Positions 1 to 11,220 of a stretch of DNA of 64,000 nt are shown here, in pieces; position 1 is the first letter of the stretch; the number at the start of each line of letters is the position of its first letter. The DNA comes from Rhodotorula mucilaginosa (taxonomy: Eukaryota > Basidiomycota > Microbotryomycetes > Sporidiobolales > Sporidiobolaceae). The stretch is from contig CP137868.1 in NCBI GenBank assembly GCA_034406715.1, positions 1 through 64,000 of the forward strand. Direction: 5' to 3'. Made by a program: the position numbers and the translations under genes. The notes below the pieces were generated by a model, which was not told the DNA's origin, made no database searches, and saw only the letters and a list, made by a program, of their open reading frames with translations.

Positions 1-70
1 CCCTAACCCTAACCCTAACCCTAACCCTAACCCTAACCCTAACCTAACCCTAACCTAACCCTAACCCTAA
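1..70. repeat. Telomere (CCCTAA)n
   Basis: Tandem CCCTAA units, with a few shortened CCTAA units near positions 41-56, run from the first base. The C-rich strand reading into the sequence is the orientation expected at the left end of a chromosome (TTAGGG-type telomere). The array stops abruptly at about position 70. Only about 11 units are present, so the assembled tract is probably shorter than the real telomere. Confidence 0.97.
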
Positions 71-326
71 CGCTTGCCACGGCTCAACACAACACAATGG
101 TGATGCAGGCCCGGGCAGTGCTGCTCCAGCATGATCAAACGACGGTCGTGTCATGTGACCCTGTTCTGCTTTCTTTGCGGTTCTGTCGCGCCCTGCGCTT
201 GTAGATTCTCCCTTGACACGGTGCCCCTGCCCACACTTGCCCACATAGCGGCGTAGGAAGCAGACTTGCACTGCAATACGTAGTTGTGCTGTAGAGGAAC
301 ACTTTTGCGTGCCGTCCTGCCCACTA

Positions 327-834
327 TTCGATGCGGGTTTGTTGCGCCCCGAGGAAACAGGCAGCAGCACCCCCTCCCGGCCACTTGAAACGGGCGCCAC
401 AACTCGACCTCACCTCATAGGGTCCCAGATCACATGCAGGATGGTGGAGGCATAGTTACTACAAACAATGCAATGTGATCCTACTCACATTTCGATGCGG
501 GTTCGTTGCGCCCCTGGCTTTTGTGTCTGCCCTCGCGAGGGCACCTTTTCAGGCTCTCGTCGACAACACCCTGTAGGGCTTGGAAAAAGTGGCTCAAGGC
601 TCAGGATTGGGTGTAGCAACGCATTGGGATGTGATCCTGCTCACATATCGATGCGGGTTTGTTGCGCCCCGAGGAAACCGGTGGCAGCACCCCCTCCGGT
701 CCACTTGAAACGGGCGCCACAACTCGACCTCACCTCATAGGGTCCCAGATCACATGCAGGATGGTGGAGGCATAGTTCCTACAAACAATGCAATGTGATC
801 CTGCTCACATATCGATGCGGGTTCGTGGCGCCCC
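327..834. repeat. Subtelomeric direct repeat, two copies 320 bp apart
   Basis: Bases 327-514 recur at 647-834 with an offset of exactly 320 and only a handful of mismatches. Each copy starts and ends with a block resembling TCGATGCGGGTTTGTTGCGC, so this small block occurs four times. The single-copy spacer at 515-646 lies between them. No open reading frame of note crosses the repeats. It looks like a non-coding subtelomeric duplication. Confidence 0.9.
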
Positions 835-889
835 GAGGTTTTAGGTCCGTGTTCAGTCAAAATTCCACAAAACCGTCCCATTTCAGGGG

Positions 890-1735
890 CTTTTCTGCCT
901 CTCCTCCTCGCCACATTACCCTATGGGTCTTGGAAAGAATACAGTCTGGTGCAGAATCATTGCGCCCAGGTGACTGCATGGTCAAATGATGTGCCCCGGG
1001 TTGCGCCTCGTTGCGCCCCGGCGATTTGTGCTGCTCAAGGGCCCAAGTCCTGCCTTTCCCAGCTTTTTTCCACCCTGTTTCCCCTCTCCCTGCTGCCACA
1101 TTGCAGCCTAGAGCTTGAGACTGGGACAGACATGTAGCTCTTGGTTGCTCGCACCCGACTGCATAGTACACGTTTCCGCCCAGTGTTGCAAACGGTTGCG
1201 CCCCAGTGATTTATGCGGCTTGAAGGCTCATCTTGGCGCCTTTCTGCCTCTCCTCCTCGCCACATCACCCTATGGGTCTCGTGAAAGATAGCATTGCATG
1301 CAGATTTGTTGCGCACAGGCGGCTGCAGAGTCAAAAGATGTGCCCCGGGTTGCGCTTCGTTGCGCCCCAGGGATTCATGCGGCTGGAGGGCTCGATTCTG
1401 CGCTTTTCCACCTCTCCTCTCCGCAACATGGCCCTAGGGGTCTCGAAAATGATACAGTCTGGTGCAGAATCGTTGCGCCCAGGTGACTGCATGGTCAAAA
1501 AATGTGCCTGACGTTGCGCACCGTTGCGCACCGGCGGTTTGTGTTGCTCGAGGGGCCCAACCCCCCCTTCCTGCCCCCCTTTCTGGCCTTTTCACGCTCT
1601 CCTTGCCGCTACATCACGCTCTCCAACTCGAGACCTAGATCACTGTGTAGCTCTTCGTTGCGCCCAGGTCCCTGCACAGTCAAAGCTGCCCCCTGACGTT
1701 GCGCACCGTGGCGCCCTCGCTCGCGAGGTCCCCGA
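890..1735. repeat. Degenerate subtelomeric repeat field with TTGCGC core
   Basis: At least four diverged units follow one another. They begin near 890, 1245, 1410 and 1580, each with a block like CTCTCCTCCTCGCCACAT followed by a TATGGGTCT-like block, a GTTGCGCCCAGGTGACTGCA-like block and a paired TTGCGC-rich block. Unit lengths vary from roughly 160 to 350 bases. The core TTGCGC occurs well over a dozen times between 341 and 1830 and is rare elsewhere in the window. I see no coding capacity. Confidence 0.8.
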
Positions 1736-1830
1736 ACCGGCCCTTCCACTTCCGACGGCCCTCGCTCCCTCGAAACCTCGCGGATGGAGAAAATTCCAAC
1801 GGATTCCGTCGAGTCAGCGTTGCGCCCGCC

Positions 1831-2696
1831 GGCCTCGACCGACCTCGACCGACCCCTGCGCTCGCGGCGCGCGCGCGAGGGTCCCAGGCCGGACAGGGGG
1901 AAGTGGCCGGTGACACCGGCCGCGCCCCACATAGCCGCTAGGGGGTCTTGTATCTGTAGACTTGGTGGCGTGCTCCGGAGCCTTCTCACTGTACCCAACT
2001 TGTTCATCCCTCAAGTTTAGACTATGGCGCCAACGTCATCAAACAACGCTTCTTGAGGCAAGTCGGGCCATAGCATGCCGGTAATTTTAGCACCAGCAAG
2101 GCTGGAGAACCGCCGGGTCAAAGTGGCTCGAGCTTTGGTGCACAGCTTTTTGCGTGCCAAAAATTCCCACAACCCTTGTAAGATCTCTGCAATAGGTGCG
2201 GGTGCTCAGCGAAACCCAGATTGACAGGCCAATAAGGCTATGTTGCTGGCCTGCTTTGAAAACACTTCACTTCCACACTCCGCTTCGACAGACTGCGCAC
2301 AAGCCACGTGGTGTCGAGTTTCCCCCCGGATGGAAAGAGTCGCACCAGACTTTTGCCGTATTGTGAGCATCATAACTCGACACTACACTCTGCAACAAGC
2401 AACCTCTTGTGCAAGAAGCCAAGAATCACGCCGGACAGAAACTACGCAGCGACGGATCAACCGCCCAGGGACGCATGTCAAAGACGCCAGACTGGACTCG
2501 CACGCGACGAAACAGCGCACATGGCTCGCGGGCCCGAAGTACCACAAAGTAGGCATTGAACGAGGTACAGCAGTAGATTCTTGAAGCCGTCCTTGCTGCG
2601 GATCGTGACTTGCCGAACGGCAACCTCGTTCGAGATGCCCATAGACGCGTGACTGATCAAGGTACAGTTGATCCAAGGAGCTTGAGCTTTGCTCGA
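1831..2696. other. Subtelomere-to-gene transition, no gene seen
   Basis: GC-rich up to about 1940, then lower-GC unique sequence. It lies between the last TTGCGC-bearing block and the stop codon of the COX18-like gene. The open frames here are short and lack coding character. It probably includes the 3' untranslated region of the minus-strand gene that ends at 2697. Confidence 0.6.
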
Positions 2697-4108
2697 CTAG
2701 ACCCCGACCGCCCGGCCGCTCAGGATATCCCGCATCCTCCGTTCCTTTTCCCGCCCGCGCTCGAACCACCAGAACGTCAAATTCTGCGTCAGCGTGTACA
2801 AGTTCGAAGTGAGCCAGTACAAGCAGACGGCCTGTAAGATGGTCATAGGGTTAGCCTTCGAAAAAGAAACCCCGGGGAACAGACACTCGAGAAAACTGGC
2901 GCACCGAGGGCGCCATTCCGGCGATCGGGATAAAGGCGACGCTCGCGAGGCGGAGGACATTGGTGACGATCCGCTGACTGTTGGGTTTGCGAGCCGTCAC
3001 TTCGACCTCGCGGGTGGTGGCGTCTGTGGCGAGAGAGCGGGAGGATGGTGGAGACGCGTGCGTGACGAGACTGCGCTCGCCTCGAGCGCGACGGGCGGCA
3101 AGGCGTCGGCGCTCGGCGATGCTGGGAGAAGACGCGGTGGGCGTCACAGTCTGAACTGGAGGCGCCGGTTCATCGGCCGCCGCCGCGGACGTCGCCCTCC
3201 TCGTACGCTGATTGACCTCGACGTTCAACAGCGCCGACAGCCCCACTCCGAGGGGGAGGAGCATCGACGGGTCGGGCAAGATCAACGAGGGGCACCACGC
3301 CCACGACGTGCACGCCAGCTCGTGCAAGTGGGCGAGTCCGGACTCGGTCAAGGCCGAAGTCGGGGACACGGACAACAGGGACGAGAGTTGGGACGGCGCG
3401 ACGGCGAGGACGGATTCGGCGCGGGCGCAGGCGTCGCGGAGGACGAGGGAAAAGGTGACGAGGAGGGGGATGTGGGCGAGCGGAGGCAGGAACAAGGTCA
3501 ACCGCGGCGAGCAGTTGAACCTCCGCGCGACCTCGTGGGTCATGCGTTTCGCCTGCGGGGCAAGTCAGCACGCCAACACTCAATAAATCGAAAATGACAC
3601 CAAAACGCACCCTCTTTTTGTACTCGGCTTGGTACTCCTCAAAGCTCTTGCCGGCCCTCCTGCACTCGGCGCGCGTCTCGAGTGCGACTTTGCCCAACTC
3701 GCGCTTCAAGACGGGGGTCGCGAGGTCTCTGAACCTCCGGATCCGCGCCTGCTGCCAAAACGTGACGGGCAAGGTGGTGCACGTGCGGTAGAGGACGGTA
3801 AAGAGGGGGATGAAGGCGGCGTACGAGAGCGAGAGGGTCGGCGGGAGGGACAGGAAGGCGGCCGAGAGGGGTTCGAGGATGGTCGGGTCGGGCAGGGCGG
3901 ACGGGGCCTGACCCCAGTCGATCAGCGGGGGTGGCTTCTGTACGGCGGCGGGCGGTTCTCCCGGCGAGGAGGCAGGACCGGCGGAGAAGCTGCGGTACGG
4001 CGCTGCGAGGACGGGCATGGTCGAGTTGCGCGGGCCGACGATGCGCCGCGCGGTGGGGGGCCGCAGGGCGGGGGCGCGGAGGAGGACCGCCTTGTCGAGG
4101 ACGAGCAT
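2697..4108 (-). CDS. COX18: Mitochondrial inner-membrane insertase, Cox18/Oxa1/YidC family
   Basis: Predicted to insert mitochondrially encoded cytochrome oxidase segments (Cox2 C-tail) into the inner membrane. Exons on the minus strand: 4108-3611, 3552-2905, 2831-2697, giving 426 residues. Both introns have GTGCG donors, and CTGAC or CTAAC branch sites precede the acceptors. The N-terminus is basic and hydroxylated, as in a mitochondrial presequence. The first membrane region is followed by a LPVTFWQQARIRRFRDLATP stretch typical of the family. The last exon carries LYWLTSNLYTLTQ, the conserved fifth-helix block. The protein ends about 25 residues after it, without the long basic ribosome-binding tail of Oxa1, which favours Cox18 over Oxa1. 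A GTG codon lies upstream in frame; the ATG at 4108 is preferred. The gene is the most telomere-proximal one and is divergent from the carrier gene. Confidence 0.85.
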
Positions 4109-4607
4109 CCTGTGCACCCGCACTGCGCGTACAACGGGAAGTCGTCACGAGATGCGCCAATCGGAGAGCGAGCAAATCGTCGGGAACCACGGCGACGGCG
4201 ACGAGGGCGAGCTGCGGACCTGGCCAAACCGGAAGCGTGAATTCCTAGCGCCTGGCTGACTCAGTCCCAGAGTTTGCAGCGCAAAGTGGGGACGCAAGAG
4301 GCGGTGCCAAGCTGAAGAGCGAGAGCGACGCGGAAGTCGAGTTGTCCTCTCTCACCTCACGCTCAACTTGCAGCTTGTGCGGCTAGGGACTGGGGCAGAC
4401 AGAGTGCGCGAACCAAGACAGCCCCGAGGCTTCGTACAGCACAAACTCGCCCGACTTTCGGAAACTCGTCGGTCGGATCTCTCGGTCCAATCCGTCATCA
4501 TCATCAACGACCGCTCTACCTCCGCCGGGCAACAGGCTGGACTAGCTACACTCAAACACGAACGGCCTCCCGTGCCTAACCTCTGACCCGCGAGCGAGCG
4601 AGCAACG
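4109..4607. promoter_or_regulatory. Divergent intergenic region, COX18-like and SCaMC-like genes
   Basis: These 499 bases separate two divergently read nuclear genes for mitochondrial inner-membrane proteins and should hold both promoters. I recognise no defined operator. Open frames inside it lack coding character. Confidence 0.5.
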
Positions 4608-7540
4608 ATGGCGAGTCCACCCTCCGGAATGCAAGCGAGACTCGGCTAACCCTCGCAGCCACACAGACCGCTTCCGATCCACCGCGGACGGAACCCATAC
4701 CACCACAAGCGAAACCGGAACCGGGACCGTCGACGTACCGCACGCCGGCCCAGGTCCTCGACTTGGTCTCGTCCGCTTCGATCGCTCCACCTCCGCCCGC
4801 CCAAGACCCAGACGTCGCGCTTCGGCCCACTGAAGACGGGACGACGACGCCGACCCTGTCCGAGTACCGCGCCTCGGAAGGAGACGCGAGGAGGTTGACC
4901 CGGCTACGGTCCCTGTTTGATTCGCTGCCTCCACCGAACGCCAGCGCTACCGCGCCGGATGCTCCAACAGCGACGACAACGCCGGACGCAGATCAATGTG
5001 CTCGAGATCGGAAACTCTACATGCGCGAACTCTGGGGGCAATGCGGTTCCTCCGCGACACCGCACCAGCAGACGCAAACCGAACAACCCAAAACCACGCC
5101 CCGACAACCCTCTCCGCCCTCGACCGCCTCGCGCTGGCAAGCGTTCGAAAAGTACGCCGACCTGAAAGAGCGAGAACTGTGGCGCGCGTTCTGCGAACTC
5201 GACCGCGACGGCGACATGCGGTTACGCAAGTCCGAAGTCCGCGAAGCGTGCCGCCGCGCCGGGATCGAACTGAGGGAGGACGCGCTCGACGAGTTTGTCA
5301 GGACCGTCGACCGCGACGGAGACGGCGCCATCAGCTTTGACGACTGGCGAGATTTCCTCCTGGTGCGTCGTGTGGGGTCGTTCGTTTTGCAGCCTTTTTC
5401 AACCCCCGAAACTGACTCGCACATGCCCCGCGCAGCTCCTCCCGCGACCTATATCTATGAAAGAGATCTGGCGGTATTGGCAGACGAAACGACTCGAACG
5501 GCCGTCGATGAGCCGGCTCACGCAGGACGGCGATGGTGAGTCTGCGCGCGAGAAAACATGCGTCAAGCCCCGAGTACTAACAAGGGCTACCTCCCGCGCG
5601 CTTGCCCCAAAGTGACAGTCGTGGTCGGAAGAGGCAGGTCCGGCTGGCGAAAATTGTTTGGTCAATCGTCCGCCTCAAAACCGTCGTCAACATCAACCGC
5701 GCCGCCACCACCCCCGCCACCCCACACAACCGACCTGCGAAAGCTGGAACCGGTCAACGACGAACAACACTACATGACGGCGTGCGCGCGGCGCCGCACT
5801 GCCGAGCAAGAACGCGAGCGGAAACGGGAGAGCGCGAGTGCCGTCTCCCATGCTGGTCACGCGAGCCCTTCGCTCGAATTCGAAGAGACCGGCGTCGCTG
5901 CAGCCGATCCGGCCCGAGAGCACCATCACCACCACCACCACCACCGCAAGGCGAGAGCGCCAGAACCCGCAACAGCCGAAGCCACGACGTCTGCAGCGGT
6001 GGAGGAGGAGGCAGAAGAACCGGAACTGGACGCGACGCACGACATGTTTGCCGACGCGGGCAAATTCCTCCTCGCTGGCGGCATGGCCGGAGCCGGTGAG
6101 TGCGGGAGACGTCATCCACGCTGACAACGAGCCTTACTCACGAACGCATACGCCGACAGTCTCTCGCACGGCAACGGCCCCGTTCGACCGCCTCAAAGTC
6201 TACTTGATCACCTCCCCCGCCTCCACAACAGCTGCAGCGACGGACGCGTCGGGCAAGAGGCAACGTCCCGGTCAAGGGAGCTTGATCGAGGCGGTCAAGA
6301 CCGTTTACCGAACGGGCGGCGGCGTCAAGGCGTTTTGGACCGGGAACGGGCTCAACATCGTCAAGATCTTTCCGGTACGAAGGCGGGCCTCGACTCCGCA
6401 ATAGTTAGGAGCTCGTTAGCTGACCACAAGCATGAGCAGGAATCGGCGATCAAGTTCCTGTCGTACGAGTCGGCAAAGCGCGTGTTTGCGCAGTACTGGG
6501 ACAAGGTGCCGGACCAGACCATGATCTCCAACTCGAGCCGGTTCGTCGCCGGTGGAATCGGTGGTGTCATCAGCCAGTTCTGTGAGTCCGGCGCTTGACG
6601 AATGGTTCGCGATCCACCGAATGCTAACCCTAAGAAACCCACGATCCAGGCATTTACCCGATCGAGGCCCTCAAGGCGAGTCCACAGAACTCGGCAATGT
6701 GATTGAGCCAACTCAAATACTGACACCTTACCCTGCCTGCAGACCCGCGTCATGTCCTCCTCGGGCGGCCAAGCGCGCGGGAACGCCCTGATCCTGCAAA
6801 CCGCCCGCGACATGTGGTCGCGCGGCCGGTTCCGGTACTTTTTCCGCGGCTTGCCCGCCGGCTTGATCGGCGTGTTCCCGTACTCGGCAATCGACATGTC
6901 GACTTTTGAAGGGATCAAACTCGCGTACACGCAGTGGGCGGGCGAGGAACCGGGCGTGGCGGGCAGTTTGGCGTTTGGCGCGATCAGTGGCGGCGTCGGC
7001 GCTTCGAGTGAGTGCAGGTCTTGCCGCACACAGAATTGCCAAAAGCTGACTTGCGCGCACCCGCAACAGGTGTCTATCCATTGTAAGTCGCGATCGCATT
7101 GCTTCGCGACACCCTCCGTCTGACTTTTTCCCGCTCCCCCGTCAGAAACCTCGTTCGGACTCGCCTCCAAGCGCAGGGCACGCCCGCTCACCCGCAGACG
7201 TACCTCGGTGTCCGAGACGCTGCCTGGAAGTGTTATCAACTCGAGGGCTGGCGCGGGTTCTACAAGGGTGAGTCTGCCGAAGCGCGGCGCGCGCCCTCCC
7301 GGAACCAAACTGATCCCACTGACGCGACCACACCGTAGGCCTCACCCCTACGCTCGTCAAGGTCGTCCCTGCCGTCGCCATTTCCTGTGAGTTTTCGATG
7401 CTTGTCCTCCGCTGCCATCGGAAAGCTAAACCTCCCCTGCCCCCGCCCCAGACGCCGTCTACGACACGTCGAAAAAGATGCTCTTCGAGACGGACGACCA
7501 GCCGTGCCCCGAAGTCTCGAGCGACTCGGAAGAATCATAG
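4608..7540 (+). CDS. SAL1: EF-hand mitochondrial carrier, SCaMC/Sal1 type (ATP-Mg/phosphate carrier)
   Basis: Calcium-regulated exchange of ATP-Mg and phosphate across the inner mitochondrial membrane. Twelve exons: 4608-4614, 4659-5362, 5436-5535, 5619-6095, 6160-6374, 6440-6581, 6650-6675, 6743-7007, 7070-7082, 7146-7267, 7339-7386, 7452-7540, giving 735 residues. Two canonical EF loops, DRDGDMRLRKSE and DRDGDGAISFDD, lie near residues 184 and 220. The three carrier repeats show PFDRLK, PIEALKTR and PLNLVRTR. Between the EF-hands and the carrier is a low-complexity linker with eight consecutive histidines. The intron at 6676-6742 is GC-AG, and the exon 7070-7082 is 13 nt. The first exon is the weakest part: ATG 4608 with a GTCCAC donor restores frame, but an upstream start cannot be excluded. 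At 735 residues it is longer than typical SCaMCs because of the linkers. Confidence 0.9.
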
Positions 7541-7864
7541 ACCCATTGACGATTACAGACACCTTTTTTCGCTCGCATCTCGCATGTTGTCCTCACCCAC
7601 ACCTTCTTTTGCCGCCGCCCATCCTCCCTTTTTCGGCCTTTTTGGAGACCCATAAGTCGTGGTACAGCATTCAATTTTTTCTGATATCCTCTCGCATCTT
7701 GCAAATCAAGTCTAGACTCAATGGTATCGTGATTGTCAGTTCGAGTATACCGAGAGAGCACTGGTGACGTGGCGAGGAGAGAGCCGATCGTCGGCTTCGA
7801 GTTGAAACCGACTTGTTCCTCTTCCAGTCTCCTAAAGCATCCATTGCTAGGGACACGAACCACC
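7541..7864. other. Intergenic, no gene seen
   Basis: Between the carrier stop and the R3H-protein start, both plus-strand genes. It contains T- and C-rich stretches (about 7556-7680) suitable for the 3' end of the carrier transcript and then the next promoter. Nothing else was recognised. Confidence 0.5.
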
Positions 7865-9607
7865 ATGGAGACGACGCCGACAACTGTAGCCGTGCCGCTG
7901 GCCGCGCCTCGCCGACTCGCAGAAACGCAACCAACCTCGTCCACCGCCACCGATGCCCATCAACGCATCGACGGATCGGTTCCGCTGCGCATGCCGGCGA
8001 TCCTGCGACTGCAGCAACCCAAGGGTGGAGCTGCTCCCAAGCGCGACTCGAAAGGCAACGAGTCTGTGGACGATGCGAGGAGAAAGGCGGCGAGACCGGG
8101 TCACGGGAAACGGAGGCAGAGGCGCTACGAGAACGGTGAGTACGGGATCAGAGTCTAGATCGGCAGAAGCTAAGACCCTCCACGGGCAGCCCAGCTGGCC
8201 GGGAACCCTCACCTGCATCGCCCGACCCGCGCCGATTTCAGCCCGGGACCGTACATGAAGGACTTGTCGACCAAGTTTGCCCCGCCGCCGAAATCCTTCT
8301 CGCGCTCGACCTACATCTCGTCGACTCCGGCCGATGCGCCCTCTGAAGCCGCCCTCGCCGCGTCGGCCGAAGCCGGCCATTTCGCCATGTCGCTGCGAGG
8401 ACTCAGGCGGACGTTGCGAATGGCGACCGGCGGCCCTCGGACGCGGAGGGGCGACGGCGGTGCGACGGAGCAGGTGCTCGAGATCATGGAGCGCGAGTTG
8501 AGCGACTGGCTCGGAATGAGCGGGCGGATCCCGGAAGGTTTCTACCACGATTCGACCGCGGCGGCAGCAGGCGCTTCTTCGCTGCGCCAAGCCGTCTCGC
8601 GAGGCAAGCTCCTCGATTCGACTCCGCTGGACGACGTCTTCCTGCCTCTCGTGGAACAGCTGCCCGATCTGCCCACCCACCACGAGGAACCGCAAGATCG
8701 CTCCGTCCCAACCTTGACCGAACTCGCACGGCAACCGCACACCCTCGTCTGGCTCGCGCCGTCACCGCATCACCGATTTCTCCTGCATTGCCTCGCGCGG
8801 TACTACGACCTTTCGTCCTTTTCGCGGCCGCTGAGCCCACTCGAGCCCGACGTCCGGGTCACGCACGTCCTGCGTCCTCAGCTGGTCCGCCCGCGTGCAG
8901 CTGGACACCACGCCAATACCGAGCTGCACCACGGCCTCGAGACTCCTCCCGGAACAGATTGGTCGACTGCAGGCGGTACCACCACTGAAGGCGAATTGAC
9001 CGCGACGGATGTCGACACGCCGAGCGCCACCGACGACGACGACGACACCACCACCGATGATGGCTCGTCGGAGAGTGACGCCGTGGAATGGCGAGAGGCT
9101 CCAGTGGCAGGAGCTGCTACGGACGACGAAGCCGAAGCGGTGTACTCGTCAGCGACCGACAGCGACGACCTCGCGAGCGACGCGGGTGGGATCGACTCGC
9201 TCGCGTCTTCGTTCGCCGACCTTTCCGCCACTGCCTCCGCAGTCGTCTCGGGCACACCACGACGGTCCCCGACTCCCGCTTTCGTCTCGATCGGCGCCGG
9301 AAGCCCAGGCTCGGCTACGCCAACTCCGCTCGCCCGTCCCGCATTTGCGCCGTCACCACTCGGAGCTGCCTCCTCTGCCGAAACGCCCCGGCCCCACGCC
9401 ACCACCACCGAACGCGGCCGCGCCATCACGAGCGGGCGACGCAGTCTCCCAGCGACAAACGGCTACACCTCGACCGAGTCGAGTCCGTCTCGCAGTCCGA
9501 CTCGAGCAGGAGCCGGGACGACGAGCAACAGGGGTGTGTATGTCGGGACTGCAGCGGGGGAATGGAAGCTTCCGGCGCGGCGCTTCGTCGATTGGGTCTA
9601 TGATTAG
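7865..9607 (+). CDS. R3H-domain protein with R3H-associated N-terminal region
   Basis: Two exons, 7865-8135 and 8190-9607, joined by an intron with a CTAAG-like branch site, giving 562 residues. The N-terminal third has the RRYENAQLAGNPHLHRPTRA block that I associate with the R3H-associated N-terminal domain. Near residues 245-275 comes PSPHHRFLLHCLARYYDLSS, which fits the R-x3-H signature of an R3H single-stranded nucleic-acid-binding fold. The C-terminal half is acidic and serine/threonine rich, with no recognised domain. Function beyond probable RNA or ssDNA binding is unknown. A 14-base duplication overlaps the stop codon at 9605-9607. It is convergent with the SUZ-domain gene. Confidence 0.75.
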
Positions 9608-10077
9608 CGCGCCGGGATTAGCGCGCCGGGATTTTTGCCAAAGTCGGGCTAGATTGCATGGCTGGAATTGCGATTCTACCGCCGCCGAGGATGAGGGAGC
9701 CTGGTCTTCCTTTGCAAGGACACGGACTTGACGAGGACAAGGTTAGCGAGGGTTAACCATTTCCCGTAAACGCTCGTAGCGGTCCGTCGCATTGGTGGTC
9801 GTGCCGGATACTCTGAACCAGTGTGGTCGACCGGCATCCTCGCGCTCTTGCTGGGGTTGTTGGTTGGCCGGAACCGCAGCGATGCTCAGGGCCCGCTCGA
9901 GACATGGCAAAAGGCTCGGGACGGAGGGCGGGCCTTTGAGCGAGGGATCAGGAAAAGGGCGGCTAGAAAAAAACGAGTCTCGGGTCAGTCACGAGGCCGG
10001 GCCGCAAGTTCAAGACAGAGACAAAGCCGCGCACCTGCCGAGTCATGTCTCTAGGAAGCCGCCACCCGCACGCTCTC
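9608..10077. other. Convergent 3' intergenic region with a short tandem duplication
   Basis: Separates the 3' ends of the R3H and SUZ genes. The unit ATTAGCGCGCCGGG is present twice in tandem at 9603-9630, the first copy containing the stop codon of the upstream gene. The rest is mixed sequence with no convincing reading frame. Confidence 0.6.
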
Positions 10078-10957
10078 TCACTTTGTCGTCTTTGACCCTC
10101 GGCTCGACGACCTGCTCGACGGGTTTGACGCGGCACCGGCGAATCCGAACCCGCCGCTCTGTGCGTTCGGACCTTTCGGCTGGCGTGCAGCGCCCTGCTT
10201 AGAGGACGATGACACCAAGTCGGTCGACGAATTGGAAGCCGAGTTCGGGACGCTGGTTGCTGGCGAGCGGGAGCCTCCCCGACGAGAATTGGGGCGGGGA
10301 GCGCGGCCTCCTGATGTCGTCGCCCCGGACTTGTTGCCGCCCGTGTTCGTGATCGGTTTGGAACCCTTGGGCGAGCTCGCGCCCGCGCCCAAGGACATTT
10401 TCGCCATCCCGGTTTGCAACTCGCCTGCATCCTCGCCGTAAATCCTCCTCCGCGCTTCGAGGTACTCCTTCTCGCGTTCCGCCAGCGTCTTTTCCGTTCG
10501 CGGACGACCTTCGCTGCTCGAGGATCGACTCGCGCTGCCGGGCGTTCCGGTGGATGCCGCGGTTGGTCGTTTCAGGATCTTCAGGACGGGCGGACCGTTT
10601 GTCGTCGCAGCGGAAAGCGCAGCTGCCGGAGGGAGCCGAGTCGCGTTCGATGCAGATGGCAGTATCGAGTAGGTCGGTCGGAATGTGTTGCTGTTACGTT
10701 CGAACCGGCCGAGTGAGCGAGCGATGAGGTTTCGGAGAGCAAGAGGAACGACTCAAACGCTTGCTGCCATAGCCTGACATTGTCCGCCTGCGGTTGGTCG
10801 TCCCGCGTGTAGGCCTGCGAGTCCCTAAACGTCAGCACGCGCGTATAGAGTGCGTGGGACCCCCGCTCACCTCTTCCCAATCGTCCCACGCATTCCCGCG
10901 GCGGGCTTCCGGGAAAGCAGCAGTCGCAGCAGCGGCGGGCGGCAAAGGTGTCGGCAT
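10078..10957 (-). CDS. SUZ-domain protein (SZRD1-like)
   Basis: Exons 10957-10871, 10814-10759 and 10690-10078 give 251 residues. The N-terminus has the WDDWEEAY block of small SUZ-domain proteins. The centre carries PPVLKILKRPT followed by EREKEYLEARRRIYG, the SUZ core that binds RNA and acts in translation-linked complexes. The C-terminal half is serine, glycine and arginine rich and resembles a disordered SUZ-C-type tail. The first intron is standard (GTGAGC donor). The second has an unusual GTTTGA donor but is required to reach the SUZ frame, so its exact boundary is less sure. Confidence 0.8.
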
Positions 10958-11220
10958 CGCAGTCAGCTAGTCGCAGTGCTCGTGGTTCTCAGTGCAGGAG
11001 AGCCAGAGGACTTTGCGTCGGAGAGACCGAGTTGATCACCACTCGAGGGGAGGCGAGCGGCGATCGAGCGGACTTGTGATTTTCGCCCTTGCTCTCGGTC
11101 AACACGGGATTTGATTCCCGCACGCCACCATGACAACAACATACTTTCCAGGAAGATGCGAGGCTACAAGAGGGGTCAGTAGTACAAGGAGGGTCTATAG
11201 CTGCGAGAAAAACCCCGGTT

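Noticed and set aside
327-1735. Possible CRISPR-like array
   Set aside because: The units are diverged, irregular in spacing and next to a eukaryotic telomere, with no regular direct repeats and spacers.
2794-3597. A 267-codon plus-strand open frame
   Set aside because: It is antisense to the COX18-like exons, is arginine and glycine rich, and has no motif.
6622-6640. Interstitial telomere-like CTAACCCTAA
   Set aside because: It lies inside a carrier-gene intron and is simply the branch-site region; one and a half units are expected by chance.
11050-11130. tRNA-like hairpin ending in GCACGCCACCA
   Set aside because: The acceptor-like pairing has a mismatch, and the T-arm and anticodon arm do not fold with standard lengths. 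Treated as chance.
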